A stretch of DNA of 64,000 nt, taken from contig JAJECX010000025.1 in NCBI GenBank assembly GCA_022821805.1, positions 124,001 to 188,000 of the forward strand. Direction: 5' to 3'. This stretch comes from Anaerolineae bacterium. Lineage in GTDB: Bacteria > Chloroflexota > Anaerolineae > Aggregatilineales > Phototrophicaceae. Positions 23,827-32,667 of this stretch are shown here, one piece after another. How positions within the stretch are numbered: position 1 is the first letter of the stretch; each line of letters begins with the position of its first letter. A model generated the notes under the pieces. It ran no database searches. It was not told the origin of the DNA and saw only the letters and a list, made by a program, of their open reading frames with translations. The position numbers were made by a program, and so were the translations under genes.

Positions 23827-25968
23827 CTAATGCACATAACGCACGGGATCTTTGATCGCGCCCTGATCCTCCAGCTTCGTGGCCGCCCGCTCCACCTTTT
23901 CCAGCTTGACCGCCGCCATCTTGAAGTCGGGTATTTTCGCGCGAGGATCAATCTTGTCCAGCGTCAGCAAATTGGCCGCCGCCTCAACGAAGTGGAAGGG
24001 CAGGAAAAGCGTGCCCGCCGGCGAGCGACCGGTCACCATCACCTGGCACTCGACCGATCCCCGCCGTGACGTGATGCGCAGCCAATCGCCCGAAACGACT
24101 TGCAGCGCGCCGGCGTCGGCCGAGTGCATCTCCACGATCGGCACGGGAAAGGCTTCTTCAAGCCGCGAGCTGCGCGTCATCGTGCCGCCATGCCAGTGGA
24201 AGAGTACGCGCCCGGTCGTCAAGTGATAAGGATACTCCTCATCCGGCAGTTCGCTTTCCGTGCCGTATTCCAACTCCCAGAATTTGCCTTTGCCGCGCGG
24301 GAATTCATCTTCGAACAGGTAAGGCGTGCCTGGATGATCAGCCGCCGGGCAGGGCCAATGCACGCCGCCTTCTTCATCCAGCCGCGCATAGGTGATGCCC
24401 TGAAAGTCCGGCGTAACCGCGCGCATCTCTTCCCAGATTGCTTCCGGATCGCGATAGTCAAAGCCGGCGCTTTCGCTGAAACCGAGCTCTGCTTCCATGC
24501 GCTCCGCCAGCGCGCAGACGATCTGCCAATCGGGCAGTGACTCGCCAACCGCCGGCAGCGCCTGCCGCACCCGCTGTACACGGCGATCGCTGTTGGTGAA
24601 GGTGCCTTCTTTCTCAGCGAAGCTCGCCGAGGGCAAAATGACATCCGCCATTTCGCCGGTTTCGTTCATGAAAATATCAATGCAGACCAGCAGATCAAGT
24701 TCCTCCAGCGCGTGCTGCGCGTGGGATAAATTCGGCTCGCTCATCATGGGATTTTCGCCCATGACGATCATCGCTTTGATCTGCCCCGTAAGCGCGCCAT
24801 CGACCATTTCGGTGACGGTCAAACCCGGCTGAGGATTGAGCGTCGTACGCCAGGTGGATTCGAACTTCCCCCGGATCGCGGGATCGGCGACCGATTGGTA
24901 GGCGGTATAAACATTGGGCAAGCCGCCACTGTCGGAACAACCCTGCACATTGTTCTGTCCCCGCAAGGGATTGAGCCCGGTGCCGGGCTTGCCAGCGTGC
25001 CCGCACATCAAAGCCAGGTTGGTCAGCGAGAGCGCGTTGTCGGTGCCATGCGTGCTCTGGCTGATGCCCATGCCCCAGTAGAAAGCGGCGCGTTCGGCGG
25101 TGGCGTACATCCGCGCCGCTTGGCGGATATCTTCCGCCGGCACGCCGCTGATCGACTCAGCCCATTCCGGACTGCAATGTTCCAGCGACTCGATGTAGTC
25201 CTCGAAGCCTTCGGTGCGCGCCTCGATGAATTCGGGATTGAAAAGACCTTCGCTGACGATGACATTCGCCATCGCCTGAAATACGGCCACATCGGTGCCC
25301 GGTTTCTGCCGCAGCCAAAGCGTGGCGAAGTCAGTCAGCTCGATCTGTCGCGGGTCAATCACGATGAGTTTGGCGCCGTTCGCCCGCACCGCCTTCTTCA
25401 AAAACAGGCTGATTACCGGATGAGTCTCAGTCGTATTGCTGCCGGTGACGATGAAGGTATCAAGATCCTCCATCTCGCCGATGCTGTTGCTCATGGCGCT
25501 TGAGCCGATCGCCAGCTGCAAGCCTGTCACGCTGCCGGCATGGCAGAGCCGCGCGCAATGATCGACATTGTTCGTCTTCATCACCGCGCGCACCCACTTT
25601 TGAAATACGTAGTTGTCCTCGTTGGTGGCTTTGGCGCAGGCGTAGGTGGCGACGCTGTCGCCGCCGCGCTCGCGAACAATCGAGGACAGCTTCTCGCTGA
25701 CGAAATCCAGCGCTTCGTCCCAGCTCGCCTCGCGGAAATTCCCGCGTTCGCCATCGCGGAGCAATGGTTTCTTCAGACGGCGCGGATGAGTGGCGAAATC
25801 GAGCCCGAAGCGCCCCTTGACGCAGAGATTGCCGTAATTCGGCGCGCTGTCAAAAGGGGCTTCGACGCGGTAGATCTGATCGTCTCTGATATGCAAGTTC
25901 ATCTGACAGCCGACGCCGCAATAGGGGCAGGTCGTCCGCACGGTTTTCTCTGGCATGAGCAAGGTCAT
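23827..25968 (-). CDS. fdhA: Formate dehydrogenase catalytic subunit (Mo-bis-MGD), cysteine type
   Basis: 713 residues. The N-terminal [4Fe-4S] ligands are Cys14, Cys17, Cys21 and Cys49 (CPYCGVGC; LCVKGR). The active-site metal ligand is Cys142 in HCARLCHAGSV, encoded by tgc, not selenocysteine. The MGD-binding molybdopterin oxidoreductase core (GSNTTETHPV, GQNNVQGCSD, GENPMMSEPN) and the C-terminal dinucleotide-binding domain are complete. It lacks the N-terminal ferredoxin-like extension of fused FdhA proteins, which is here a separate gene. It oxidises formate to CO2 and should work with the NuoEF and Fe-S subunits to reduce NAD+. The start has aaggaggcgctt upstream and it is first in the operon. 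Confidence 0.95.
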   Translation of the reverse strand: MTLLMPEKTVRTTCPYCGVGCQMNLHIRDDQIYRVEAPFDSAPNYGNLCVKGRFGLDFATHPRRLKKPLLRDGERGNFREASWDEALDFVSEKLSSIVRERGGDSVATYACAKATNEDNYVFQKWVRAVMKTNNVDHCARLCHAGSVTGLQLAIGSSAMSNSIGEMEDLDTFIVTGSNTTETHPVISLFLKKAVRANGAKLIVIDPRQIELTDFATLWLRQKPGTDVAVFQAMANVIVSEGLFNPEFIEARTEGFEDYIESLEHCSPEWAESISGVPAEDIRQAARMYATAERAAFYWGMGISQSTHGTDNALSLTNLALMCGHAGKPGTGLNPLRGQNNVQGCSDSGGLPNVYTAYQSVADPAIRGKFESTWRTTLNPQPGLTVTEMVDGALTGQIKAMIVMGENPMMSEPNLSHAQHALEELDLLVCIDIFMNETGEMADVILPSASFAEKEGTFTNSDRRVQRVRQALPAVGESLPDWQIVCALAERMEAELGFSESAGFDYRDPEAIWEEMRAVTPDFQGITYARLDEEGGVHWPCPAADHPGTPYLFEDEFPRGKGKFWELEYGTESELPDEEYPYHLTTGRVLFHWHGGTMTRSSRLEEAFPVPIVEMHSADAGALQVVSGDWLRITSRRGSVECQVMVTGRSPAGTLFLPFHFVEAAANLLTLDKIDPRAKIPDFKMAAVKLEKVERAATKLEDQGAIKDPVRYVH

Positions 25969-25986
25969 AAGCGCCTCCTTAATCCA

Positions 25987-26015
25987 ATTATAATCGCAGC
26001 GGCGGCTTAGACCAA
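25987..26015 (-). promoter_or_regulatory. Promoter of the formate dehydrogenase operon
   Basis: On the minus strand, TTGGTC (26010-26015), a 17-bp spacer and a perfect TATAAT (25987-25992), followed by the aaggagg ribosome-binding site of fdhA. Confidence 0.65.
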
Positions 26016-26028
26016 ACGCGGCGGCGGA

Positions 26029-26200
26029 AGTGGTGAATTGCGTGGATGCAACCTACATTCACAAAGAGTGTTGTAGGTGCGAGCCTTGGCTCGCCCTCAT
26101 CTCGAATCGAAAAGAGCGGGCGACTCAACGAGTCGCCCCTACATTTCGATTGCTCTGAGACGGGACGATCGGTTGCGATGTCCTCATTCTTCACCACTCC
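26029..26200. repeat. MITE-like element enclosing two hairpin repeats
   Basis: Left arm agtggtgaattgcgtggatg..caacc; right arm in reverse complement agtggtgaagaatgaggac..gcaacc. Inside lie two TGTAGGGGCGA-family hairpins facing each other: 26072-26096 (gcgagcc/ggctcgc) and 26118-26144 (gggcgactc/gagtcgccc). It occupies the gap between divergent fdhA and the coiled-coil gene. The ends are related to 2774-2892. Confidence 0.55.
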
Positions 26201-26215
26201 CGAGTAGCGCGATGC

Positions 26216-26244
26216 TTGCATTTTCTTCGGCAATTGCTTAGACT
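26216..26244 (+). promoter_or_regulatory. Possible promoter of the coiled-coil gene
   Basis: ttgcat at 26216-26221 and tagact at 26239-26244 with a 17-bp spacer, 31 bases before the chosen ATG. Moderate match only. Confidence 0.4.
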
Positions 26245-26275
26245 ATGCGCAGTAATCATCTGCACACGAGGCATC

Positions 26276-26818
26276 ATGGCGGAAGCGGATACCAGTCTGA
26301 CGCAGCGAGTCGAATCTTTAGAACGCACTTCGCACGATCGAGTCGTCGAGCAGGTCACGGATCTGGGCGAGCGCGTCACCGGCTTGGAAAGCGCGCGCGA
26401 TGCGGAGCGCCCTCACCTGGCGACCAAAGCCGATATCGCTCGCCTTGAAACGCAAATTGAGTATACACATGAGCAGATTGAGCGCTTAGATACAAAGATT
26501 GATAAACAGTCCGAGCAGTTCCGGTCAGATATGAATGCTCAATCCGAGCAGTTCCGGTCAGATATGAATGCTCAGTCCGAGCAGTTCCAGTCAAAGTTGG
26601 ATGCTCAATCCGAGCAGTTCCAGTCAAAGCTGGATACGCAGTCCGAGCAGTTCCAGTCAAAGCTGGATGCCCAGTCCGAGCAGTTCCGGTCAGATATGAA
26701 TGCTCAGTCCGAGCATTTGCAAAAGGTTATTGAGCAGCGCATCAATCGCCTGATTGTATGGCTGTTTGGCGCCGGCATCGCCCTCGCCGCTCTCATCCTC
26801 AGCCGGCTGCCCGGATAA
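26276..26818 (+). CDS. Membrane-anchored coiled-coil protein with 11-residue repeats
   Basis: 180 residues from MAEADTSLTQR (gagg upstream; an earlier ATG would add 20 hydrophobic residues but has no ribosome-binding site). Residues 1-77 are charged and helical. Residues 78-143 are six consecutive 11-residue repeats of the type QSEQFRSDMNA or QSEQFQSKLDA, with a partial seventh (QSEHLQK). Residues about 158-176 form a hydrophobic segment (LIVWLFGAGIALAALIL) ending three to four residues before the C-terminus. An 11-residue period favours a right-handed (hendecad) coiled coil. Likely a C-terminally anchored inner-membrane protein with a cytosolic stalk. The function is unknown; the layout recalls DUF1640-like proteins. 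Confidence 0.78.
   Translation: MAEADTSLTQRVESLERTSHDRVVEQVTDLGERVTGLESARDAERPHLATKADIARLETQIEYTHEQIERLDTKIDKQSEQFRSDMNAQSEQFRSDMNAQSEQFQSKLDAQSEQFQSKLDTQSEQFQSKLDAQSEQFRSDMNAQSEHLQKVIEQRINRLIVWLFGAGIALAALILSRLPG
26507..26716 (+). repeat. 33-bp tandem repeats within the coiled-coil gene
   Basis: Six and a partial copy of a 33-base unit centred on cagtccgagcagttcc, differing at few bases. Copies 1, 2 and 6 encode FRSDMNA and copies 3-5 FQSKLD, which suggests block duplication. The number of copies is likely to vary between strains. Confidence 0.8.
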
Positions 26819-26973
26819 AGCGTCTCTCCCCGCTCGTTCTCATCGTTCTAACAAGCTGATCCATCCGCCATCTGACCCCGCGGGAGTGGGCAGCCGCGAC
26901 AACTTGCCTGGCAATTGCCGATCTTTGACGCTTCATCGTCAAGCGGCGACAGGACACTTCCTTGCTATTTTGA

Positions 26974-27001
26974 TTGCGCGTCGACAGGTTCTCTCTACAA
27001 T
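26974..27001 (+). promoter_or_regulatory. Possible promoter of the FnIII giant gene
   Basis: ttgcgc at 26974-26979 and tacaat at 26996-27001 with a 16-bp spacer, 49 bases before the ATG. The remainder of the 26819-27050 gap shows no gene. Confidence 0.4.
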
Positions 27002-27050
27002 GCAAGATAGAGCGATGACTAGGAGTTCCCAATTCCTTGGGGGGAAGATT

Positions 27051-30000
27051 ATGCGCGCATTTAAGCTGCTCGGTAGTTCTTTGCTATTTTCCTGCCTGGG
27101 ATGGCTGGCTCTCGCGCTGCTGACGCTGCTTACCCCTCCCCCTGCGCAGGCGCAGTCGGCGCCAGACCCGCCAACGGGCTTGAGGACCAGCGCCGTCACG
27201 CAAACCGGCATGAGATTTCATTGGACTGCTTCCACCGGCGCTACCCGGCACGAAGTGCATCTCACGAACGAATCCACCGGTGTTGATGTCCTCAACGCAT
27301 GGATACCCGCCACGGATTCTGGCCAATACGATTACGTCGCGCTGACCCCCAATACCCAATATCGGCTGCGAGTGCGCGCCCGAAACGACAATGGCGCATC
27401 CAGCGAGGCGTCGATGCTCGAAACAACGCTGCCAGCAGTCCCCGAGCCGAGTTTCAGCGCAATAACCACGAATAGCTTTACGCTGGAGTGGCCCGCCGTC
27501 AGCGGGGCGACCGGCTATGAATATCAGCAAACCTTTCCTACTACTGGTACGTTGGTCTCTTTAGGCGCCAGCCAAACTTCCGTTACATTCAGCGGCTTGA
27601 AACCGGCCACGGGTTATGGCTACATAGTTCGCGCTATTGCCGGTACAAGGCAATCAAAGTTCTCATTGACCGCGTTTACCTATACGAACCCGCTGCCCCC
27701 ATCAAACCCGCGAAGCACCTGCGTGGCCGGTACAATTGTTCATCTGGCTTGGAATGCTTCGCCACGGTCAACCGTCCTCTCGGCGCCGCCGATCCAATAC
27801 GAGGTCAAGGTTGATAATCATGCCTGGGAAGCGCGCGACTCTTCTACGAAGCGCGTGATTACCCAGCTTTCCGTCAACACAGCGTATACGATCCAGATTC
27901 AAGCGATTATCGAAAATGTGTTAGGCGCTAATCCTACCAGCACGCCAATCTCGCTGCAGGTGACGACGCAAGCCGCCCAGATTGAACCGCCTACCAGTTT
28001 GCAAACTTCCGAGATTACCAACAACAGCATCAAGCTAAGCTGGACCGCGAGCACGACCAGCTCTGTAAGCTATGAAGTGAGTAAAGATGGCGGCACTACC
28101 TGGGTTGCTGCCGACAGCAACCTCAGCCACGTCTTTCAGAACCTAGATGCCGAAACCAATTACCAATTTCATGCGCGGGCGAAGAGCGGCTCCAGCTACT
28201 CTTGCCCCAATGCCGCGCCAGCCGTCAGCACGACGCAGGACCCGCCCGCCACGCCGCAGGCTTTTGCCGTCAGCAGCCGCACGCATAATAGCATTACGGT
28301 GACCTGGACGAAGTCGACTGGCGCCACCGCCTATAAGGTACAAGTGGATAGCGGGACAGTCACCGAGCTGGGCGATGTGGCGACGCATACCTTCAGCGGC
28401 TTGTCGGCTGGCACGAGCTACACGCTTAAGGTCTCGGCTAGCAACACTGGCGGCGATTCGGCGGCGGCGACGCTCAGCGCCATGACGCTCCCGGTTGCGC
28501 CGACGCTCTCGCCGACGTATACGGCGACGGATACCAGCATCACGGTGACCTGGACGAAATCGACTGGCGCGACCGCCTACAAGGTACAGGTGGACGGCGG
28601 CGCGGTGAGCGCGTTGGGCGATGTGTCGACGCACGAATTCACTGGTTTATCGGCCGGCACAAGCTACACGCTTAAGGTCTCGGCTAGCAACGCTGGCGGC
28701 GATTCGGCGGCGGCGACGCTAAGCGCCACGACGCGCCCGGTTGCGCCGACGCTCTCGCAGACCTATACCGCGACGGTAAACAGCATCACGGTCAGCTGGA
28801 CGAAGTCGACTGGCGCCACCGCCTATAAGGTACAAGCGGACAGCGGGACGGTCGCGGTGTTGGGCGATGTGGCGACGCATACCTTCACGGGTTTATCGGC
28901 CGGCACGACTTACACGCTTAAGGTCTCGGCTAACAACGCTGGCGGCGATTCGGCAGCGGCGACGCTAAGCGCGCTGACTCGGCCCGCGGCGCCGACGGGC
29001 TTGAGCACCAGCGGCATCACGCAGACCGCCATCACGTTAAGCTGGACGAAGTCAACCGGCGCGACATCCTACAAAGCGCGCGCCTATCCATCCAGCGGGC
29101 AGCCTTCGACATATGTCACGTTGGGTGATGTGGCGACGCATACCTTCACCGGTCTGACGGCGAACACCGCCTATACGCTGGATGTGATCGCCGTCAACAG
29201 CAGTGGCGATTCGGCGGCGTCTACCTCCCAAAGCGCCAGCACCCTGCCCAACGTCCCCGCCGCGCCGACGGGATTAACCACCAGCGGCATCACGCAGACG
29301 GCGATTACGTTAAGCTGGACGAAATCGGCCGGCGCGACCGGCTACAAGGTACAAGTGGATAGCGGCACGGTGGCCACGCTGGGCGATGTGGCGACGCATA
29401 CCTTCAGCGGTTTGTCTGCCGGGACGAGCTACACGTTGAAAGTCATCGCCAGCAACAGCGGCGGCGATTCAGCGGCGGCGACGGTCAGCGCCAGCACCCA
29501 GGCTGCTTTGCCCAACGCCCCCGCCGCGCCGACGGGATTAACCACCAGCGGCATCACGCAGACAGCGATTACGCTTTCCTGGACGAAATCAGCCGGCGCC
29601 ACCGCCTACAAAGTGCAGGTGGACAGCGGCACAGTGGTCACGCTGGGCGATGTGGCGACGCATACCTTCACTGGTTTGTCGGCGAACAAGCAATATCCGC
29701 TCCAGGTCATTGCCAGCAACAGCGGCGGGGATTCGGCGGCCGCGACGGTCAGCGCTAGCACTCTGCCCAATGCGCCGGCCGCGCCGACGGGCTTAGCGAC
29801 AAGCGGCATCACGCAGACCGCCATCACGTTAAGCTGGACGAAGTCGACCGGCGCCACCGCCTACAAGGTGCAAGTGGACAGCGGCGCGGTGGCCACGCTT
29901 GGCGATGTGGCGACGCACACCTTCACGGGTTTGTCGGCTGGCACGAGCTACACGCTGAAAGTGATCGCCAGCAACAGCGGCGGGGATTCGGCTGCTGCGA

Positions 30001-32351
30001 CGGTCAGCGCCTCGACCAACAACGTTCCCGCCCCCCCCGCAGCTCCCAGCGCGCCGACAGGGTTAACCACCAGCGGCATCACGCAGACGGCGATTACGCT
30101 GTCCTGGACGAAATCGACTGGGGCGACAGCCTACAAAGTCCAAGTGGATAGCGGCACAGTGACGACGCTGGGCGATGTGGCGACGCACACCTTTAGCGGA
30201 TTGTCTGCCGGGACGACCTACACGTTGAAAGTGATCGCCAGCAACAGCGGCGGGGATTCGGCTGCTGCGACGGTCAGCGCTAGCACTCTGCCCAATGCGC
30301 CGGCCGCGCCGACGGGATTAACCACCAGCGGCATCACGCAGACGGCGATTACCTTAAGCTGGACGAAATCGGCCGGCGCGACCGGCTACAAGTTGCAAGT
30401 GGACAGCGGCGCAGTGGTCACGCTGGGGGATGTGGCGACGCATACTTTCAGCGGGCTGTCGGCGAACACGCAATATACGCTCAAGGTAATCGCTACAAAT
30501 GCTGATGGTGATTCGACCGCGGCGTCGGTCAGCGCCAGCACCTTGCCCAACGCGCCATCCGCGCCGACGGGCTTGAGTACCAGCGGCATCACGCAGACTG
30601 CCATCACGCTTTCCTGGACGAAATCAGCCGGCGCCACTGGCTACAAAGTGCAAGTTGACAGCGGAACCGTGACCACGTTGGGCGATGTGGCGACGCATAC
30701 CTTCAGCGGTCTCAGCGCCGGGACGAGCTATACGCTCAAGGTCATCGCTACAAATGCTGGCGGTGATTCGGCAGCGGCGTCGATCAGCGCCAACACCTTG
30801 CCCGCAGTGCCGACTGGCTTGGCCACCAGCGGCATTACGCAGACCAGCATCACGTTGACCTGGACGAAGTCGACCGGCGCGACAGGCTACGATGTCAAAC
30901 TTAGCACGGCAAACAGTTGGACAGCATTAGGCGATGTGGCGACATACAGCTTCGGCAATCTTAGCGCCAATACACAATACACCCTGCAAGTGCGCGCCAA
31001 TAACAGCGCCGGCGCCACCGCGGCCGCTTCCGCTTCCGCCCGTACGCTTTCCGCGCAACCTGCCGCCCTCGCCAGCCCCACCAGCGTTACAACCAGCGGC
31101 ATCAGCCAAACCAGCATCACGTTGAACTGGAGTAAATCCAGCGGCGCGACCAGCTACGAAGTCAGGGGCGGCGCGCTAAATGCCTGGACGGACGCCGGCG
31201 ATGTCGCCACATACACGTTCAGCGGGCTGAGCGCCGATTCGCCTTACACCCTGCAAGTCCGCGCCAAAAACAGCCAAAGGACATCGGCCGGCGTATCTGT
31301 CGCCAGCCGGACGCTGCCCAACGCGCCCGATTCGCCTCAGAATTTGCAGACCAGCATGACGCAGCCTGATAGCGTTCAAGTTGGATGGAGTCGCTCGGCC
31401 GGCGCGCAATCCTACGAAATACGCGGCTCGGCTGGTTCTAGTGATCCAGAAAGCCAGGCGGTTTCAATCAGCGGAATCAGCAGCTGGATGAATGTCGGCA
31501 ATGTCAATTCCTATAACATTTCCGGGCTGTCTCCCGATACGGAATACATGATCGAAGTCCGGGCGGTAAATACCGGCGGCGCTTCAACGCCTGCTTCCGT
31601 GGGCGTTCGGACCACAGCGCCCGAGCAGCGCAGCGGCTTGCGAGACGGCCAGCGGATTGGTACCAGGGACGGCGATATCGCATTGGGCGAGACTACTACG
31701 GGTTCCGCGACCGAAGCTAACCCGGCGTCTGACGAAGCCGCCGCGGCGCCCAATCCTTCGTTTAAATGCACGGACGAAGAGAAGGCGATGATCGCTATCA
31801 GCCCACAGCCGATGAGCCTCAATGTGCAATGCGTCGGGCCTGTCGGCGTTGGCCTGCCCAGCTTGATTCAGCGCGGCGTAATACTGGGCGTTGATGTCTG
31901 GGGCTGGGTGCGCGGAGACTTTGAAGTCTGCTTCAAGCAAGCCGGCGACCTGGTCTTTCTTGATTCCGCCTATGCGCCGCGCCTGCTATCGAATGTCGTC
32001 CCCTATGGCCGCGCTGGCATGATTTGCTCCCAGGTGGACCGCGCGGGCACCTTGGTCTTGCTGCGCTCAACGTCGTCCTCGCCGACGCCCGTCGCCACGC
32101 TAGCCCCGACTGCAATCCCAACCGCAGCGCCAACCGCGCTCAAGGGACAGTCCGGCGATTGTATTGTGTCCACGACCGATCCGCTCAATCTGCGCGCCAG
32201 CCAGGGTGGGCAAATCCTGCTGACATTGCCGGCTTCGACGACCCTACCCGTCTATGACAGGCGGAACGACTGGCTGCTGGTCGAATACAATGGGCGCAGA
32301 GGCTGGATCAGCGCGGTTTACGCGCGCGCGGTTGAGGGTGATTGTCCCTAG
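27051..32351 (+). CDS. Giant secreted protein with about 17 fibronectin type III domains and a C-terminal SH3b domain
   Basis: 1766 residues. ATG follows ggggggaagatt and opens a Sec signal peptide (MRAFKLLGSSLLF.., hydrophobic LGWLALALLTLL, cleavage near AQAQSA). An upstream open frame without a ribosome-binding site is excluded. Then come about 17 FnIII modules of 80-100 residues, each with the W in SWTKS-like strands and the TYTLKV strand. Modules about 9-14 are nearly identical (GLTTSGITQTAITLSWTK). After residue about 1520 there is a non-repeat region with Cys residues (FKCTDEEK), a Thr/Ala/Pro linker (TPVATLAPTAIPTAAPTA) and an SH3b domain (DPLNLRASQGG..GWISAVYARA). Likely an extracellular adhesion or cell-wall-binding protein. 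Confidence 0.88.
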   Translation: MRAFKLLGSSLLFSCLGWLALALLTLLTPPPAQAQSAPDPPTGLRTSAVTQTGMRFHWTASTGATRHEVHLTNESTGVDVLNAWIPATDSGQYDYVALTPNTQYRLRVRARNDNGASSEASMLETTLPAVPEPSFSAITTNSFTLEWPAVSGATGYEYQQTFPTTGTLVSLGASQTSVTFSGLKPATGYGYIVRAIAGTRQSKFSLTAFTYTNPLPPSNPRSTCVAGTIVHLAWNASPRSTVLSAPPIQYEVKVDNHAWEARDSSTKRVITQLSVNTAYTIQIQAIIENVLGANPTSTPISLQVTTQAAQIEPPTSLQTSEITNNSIKLSWTASTTSSVSYEVSKDGGTTWVAADSNLSHVFQNLDAETNYQFHARAKSGSSYSCPNAAPAVSTTQDPPATPQAFAVSSRTHNSITVTWTKSTGATAYKVQVDSGTVTELGDVATHTFSGLSAGTSYTLKVSASNTGGDSAAATLSAMTLPVAPTLSPTYTATDTSITVTWTKSTGATAYKVQVDGGAVSALGDVSTHEFTGLSAGTSYTLKVSASNAGGDSAAATLSATTRPVAPTLSQTYTATVNSITVSWTKSTGATAYKVQADSGTVAVLGDVATHTFTGLSAGTTYTLKVSANNAGGDSAAATLSALTRPAAPTGLSTSGITQTAITLSWTKSTGATSYKARAYPSSGQPSTYVTLGDVATHTFTGLTANTAYTLDVIAVNSSGDSAASTSQSASTLPNVPAAPTGLTTSGITQTAITLSWTKSAGATGYKVQVDSGTVATLGDVATHTFSGLSAGTSYTLKVIASNSGGDSAAATVSASTQAALPNAPAAPTGLTTSGITQTAITLSWTKSAGATAYKVQVDSGTVVTLGDVATHTFTGLSANKQYPLQVIASNSGGDSAAATVSASTLPNAPAAPTGLATSGITQTAITLSWTKSTGATAYKVQVDSGAVATLGDVATHTFTGLSAGTSYTLKVIASNSGGDSAAATVSASTNNVPAPPAAPSAPTGLTTSGITQTAITLSWTKSTGATAYKVQVDSGTVTTLGDVATHTFSGLSAGTTYTLKVIASNSGGDSAAATVSASTLPNAPAAPTGLTTSGITQTAITLSWTKSAGATGYKLQVDSGAVVTLGDVATHTFSGLSANTQYTLKVIATNADGDSTAASVSASTLPNAPSAPTGLSTSGITQTAITLSWTKSAGATGYKVQVDSGTVTTLGDVATHTFSGLSAGTSYTLKVIATNAGGDSAAASISANTLPAVPTGLATSGITQTSITLTWTKSTGATGYDVKLSTANSWTALGDVATYSFGNLSANTQYTLQVRANNSAGATAAASASARTLSAQPAALASPTSVTTSGISQTSITLNWSKSSGATSYEVRGGALNAWTDAGDVATYTFSGLSADSPYTLQVRAKNSQRTSAGVSVASRTLPNAPDSPQNLQTSMTQPDSVQVGWSRSAGAQSYEIRGSAGSSDPESQAVSISGISSWMNVGNVNSYNISGLSPDTEYMIEVRAVNTGGASTPASVGVRTTAPEQRSGLRDGQRIGTRDGDIALGETTTGSATEANPASDEAAAAPNPSFKCTDEEKAMIAISPQPMSLNVQCVGPVGVGLPSLIQRGVILGVDVWGWVRGDFEVCFKQAGDLVFLDSAYAPRLLSNVVPYGRAGMICSQVDRAGTLVLLRSTSSSPTPVATLAPTAIPTAAPTALKGQSGDCIVSTTDPLNLRASQGGQILLTLPASTTLPVYDRRNDWLLVEYNGRRGWISAVYARAVEGDCP
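28260..31320 (+). repeat. Tandem DNA repeats of FnIII modules, period about 250-280 bp
   Basis: The phrases accagcggcatcacgcagac and ctgggcgatgtggcgacgca recur once per module. Copies between about 28980 and 30800 are close to identical at DNA level, which indicates recent amplification or gene conversion; those at both ends are diverged. Confidence 0.85.
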
Positions 32352-32362
32352 CGTCGTATGTC

Positions 32363-32396
32363 AAATGGCAGTCGCGAGGCTGCCATTTATTTATTT
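32363..32396 (+). terminator. Rho-independent-type terminator after the FnIII gene
   Basis: Nine-base-pair stem aaatggcag/ctgccattt around an eight-base loop, followed by atttattt. It begins 11 bases after the stop codon. Confidence 0.75.
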
Positions 32397-32412
32397 CAGA
32401 CGCTGATATTTC

Positions 32413-32600
32413 CCCGCATTGGCTTGGGAGTGGTGATTTCTGTGGATTCTCGAACCAGCCCCCAGCCCCTTGCCCCCAAAATGAGGGAAGGGGAGCAATA
32501 CTGTGTTTTGAAGTCCCTCCCTCTTTATGGGGGAGGGATTTAGGGTGGGGGCAAGCGCAGGCATAACCACGATATTAGACACTCCCGCATTGGCTTGGGT
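32413..32600. repeat. Mobile-looking element flanked by 16-bp direct repeats
   Basis: cccgcattggcttggg occurs at 32413-32428 and exactly again at 32585-32600. The inner ends are imperfect inverted repeats: gggagtggtgatttctgtgg on the left, and gggagtgtctaatatcgtgg in reverse complement on the right. The left end is identical over 20 bases to the 2774 element. The centre has a second inverted repeat of C/G-rich tracts (cccttgccccc / gggggcaag). Confidence 0.55.
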
Positions 32601-32602
32601 TT

Positions 32603-32630
32603 TGGAATGCGCATCCTGTACGCTACAATA
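32603..32630 (+). promoter_or_regulatory. Promoter of the alcohol dehydrogenase/SDR group
   Basis: ttggaa at 32603-32608 and tacaat at 32625-32630 with a 16-bp spacer, 37 bases before the start codon. Confidence 0.55.
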
Positions 32631-32667
32631 GATCCCTGCGCATAGGCGCTTGATGAGGAGAAGCGTG

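Noticed and set aside
25500-25600. Selenocysteine (TGA) in formate dehydrogenase
   Set aside because: The active-site codon in HCARLCHAG is tgc (Cys) and no in-frame TGA is present.
26507-26716. 33-bp repeats suggesting a CRISPR array
   Set aside because: The repeats are contiguous with no spacers and are in frame with a coding sequence.
26754-27050. A 99-residue N-terminal extension of the FnIII protein
   Set aside because: It overlaps the coiled-coil gene, has no ribosome-binding site, and would bury an evident signal peptide.
28143-28634. Arg- and His-rich minus-strand frame inside the FnIII gene
   Set aside because: It follows the DNA repeat period and has no start signal; it is a composition artefact.
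28260-31320. Regular ~260-bp repeats suggesting a non-coding satellite or CRISPR-like array
   Set aside because: They stay in one reading frame and encode FnIII modules with conserved Trp and Tyr positions.
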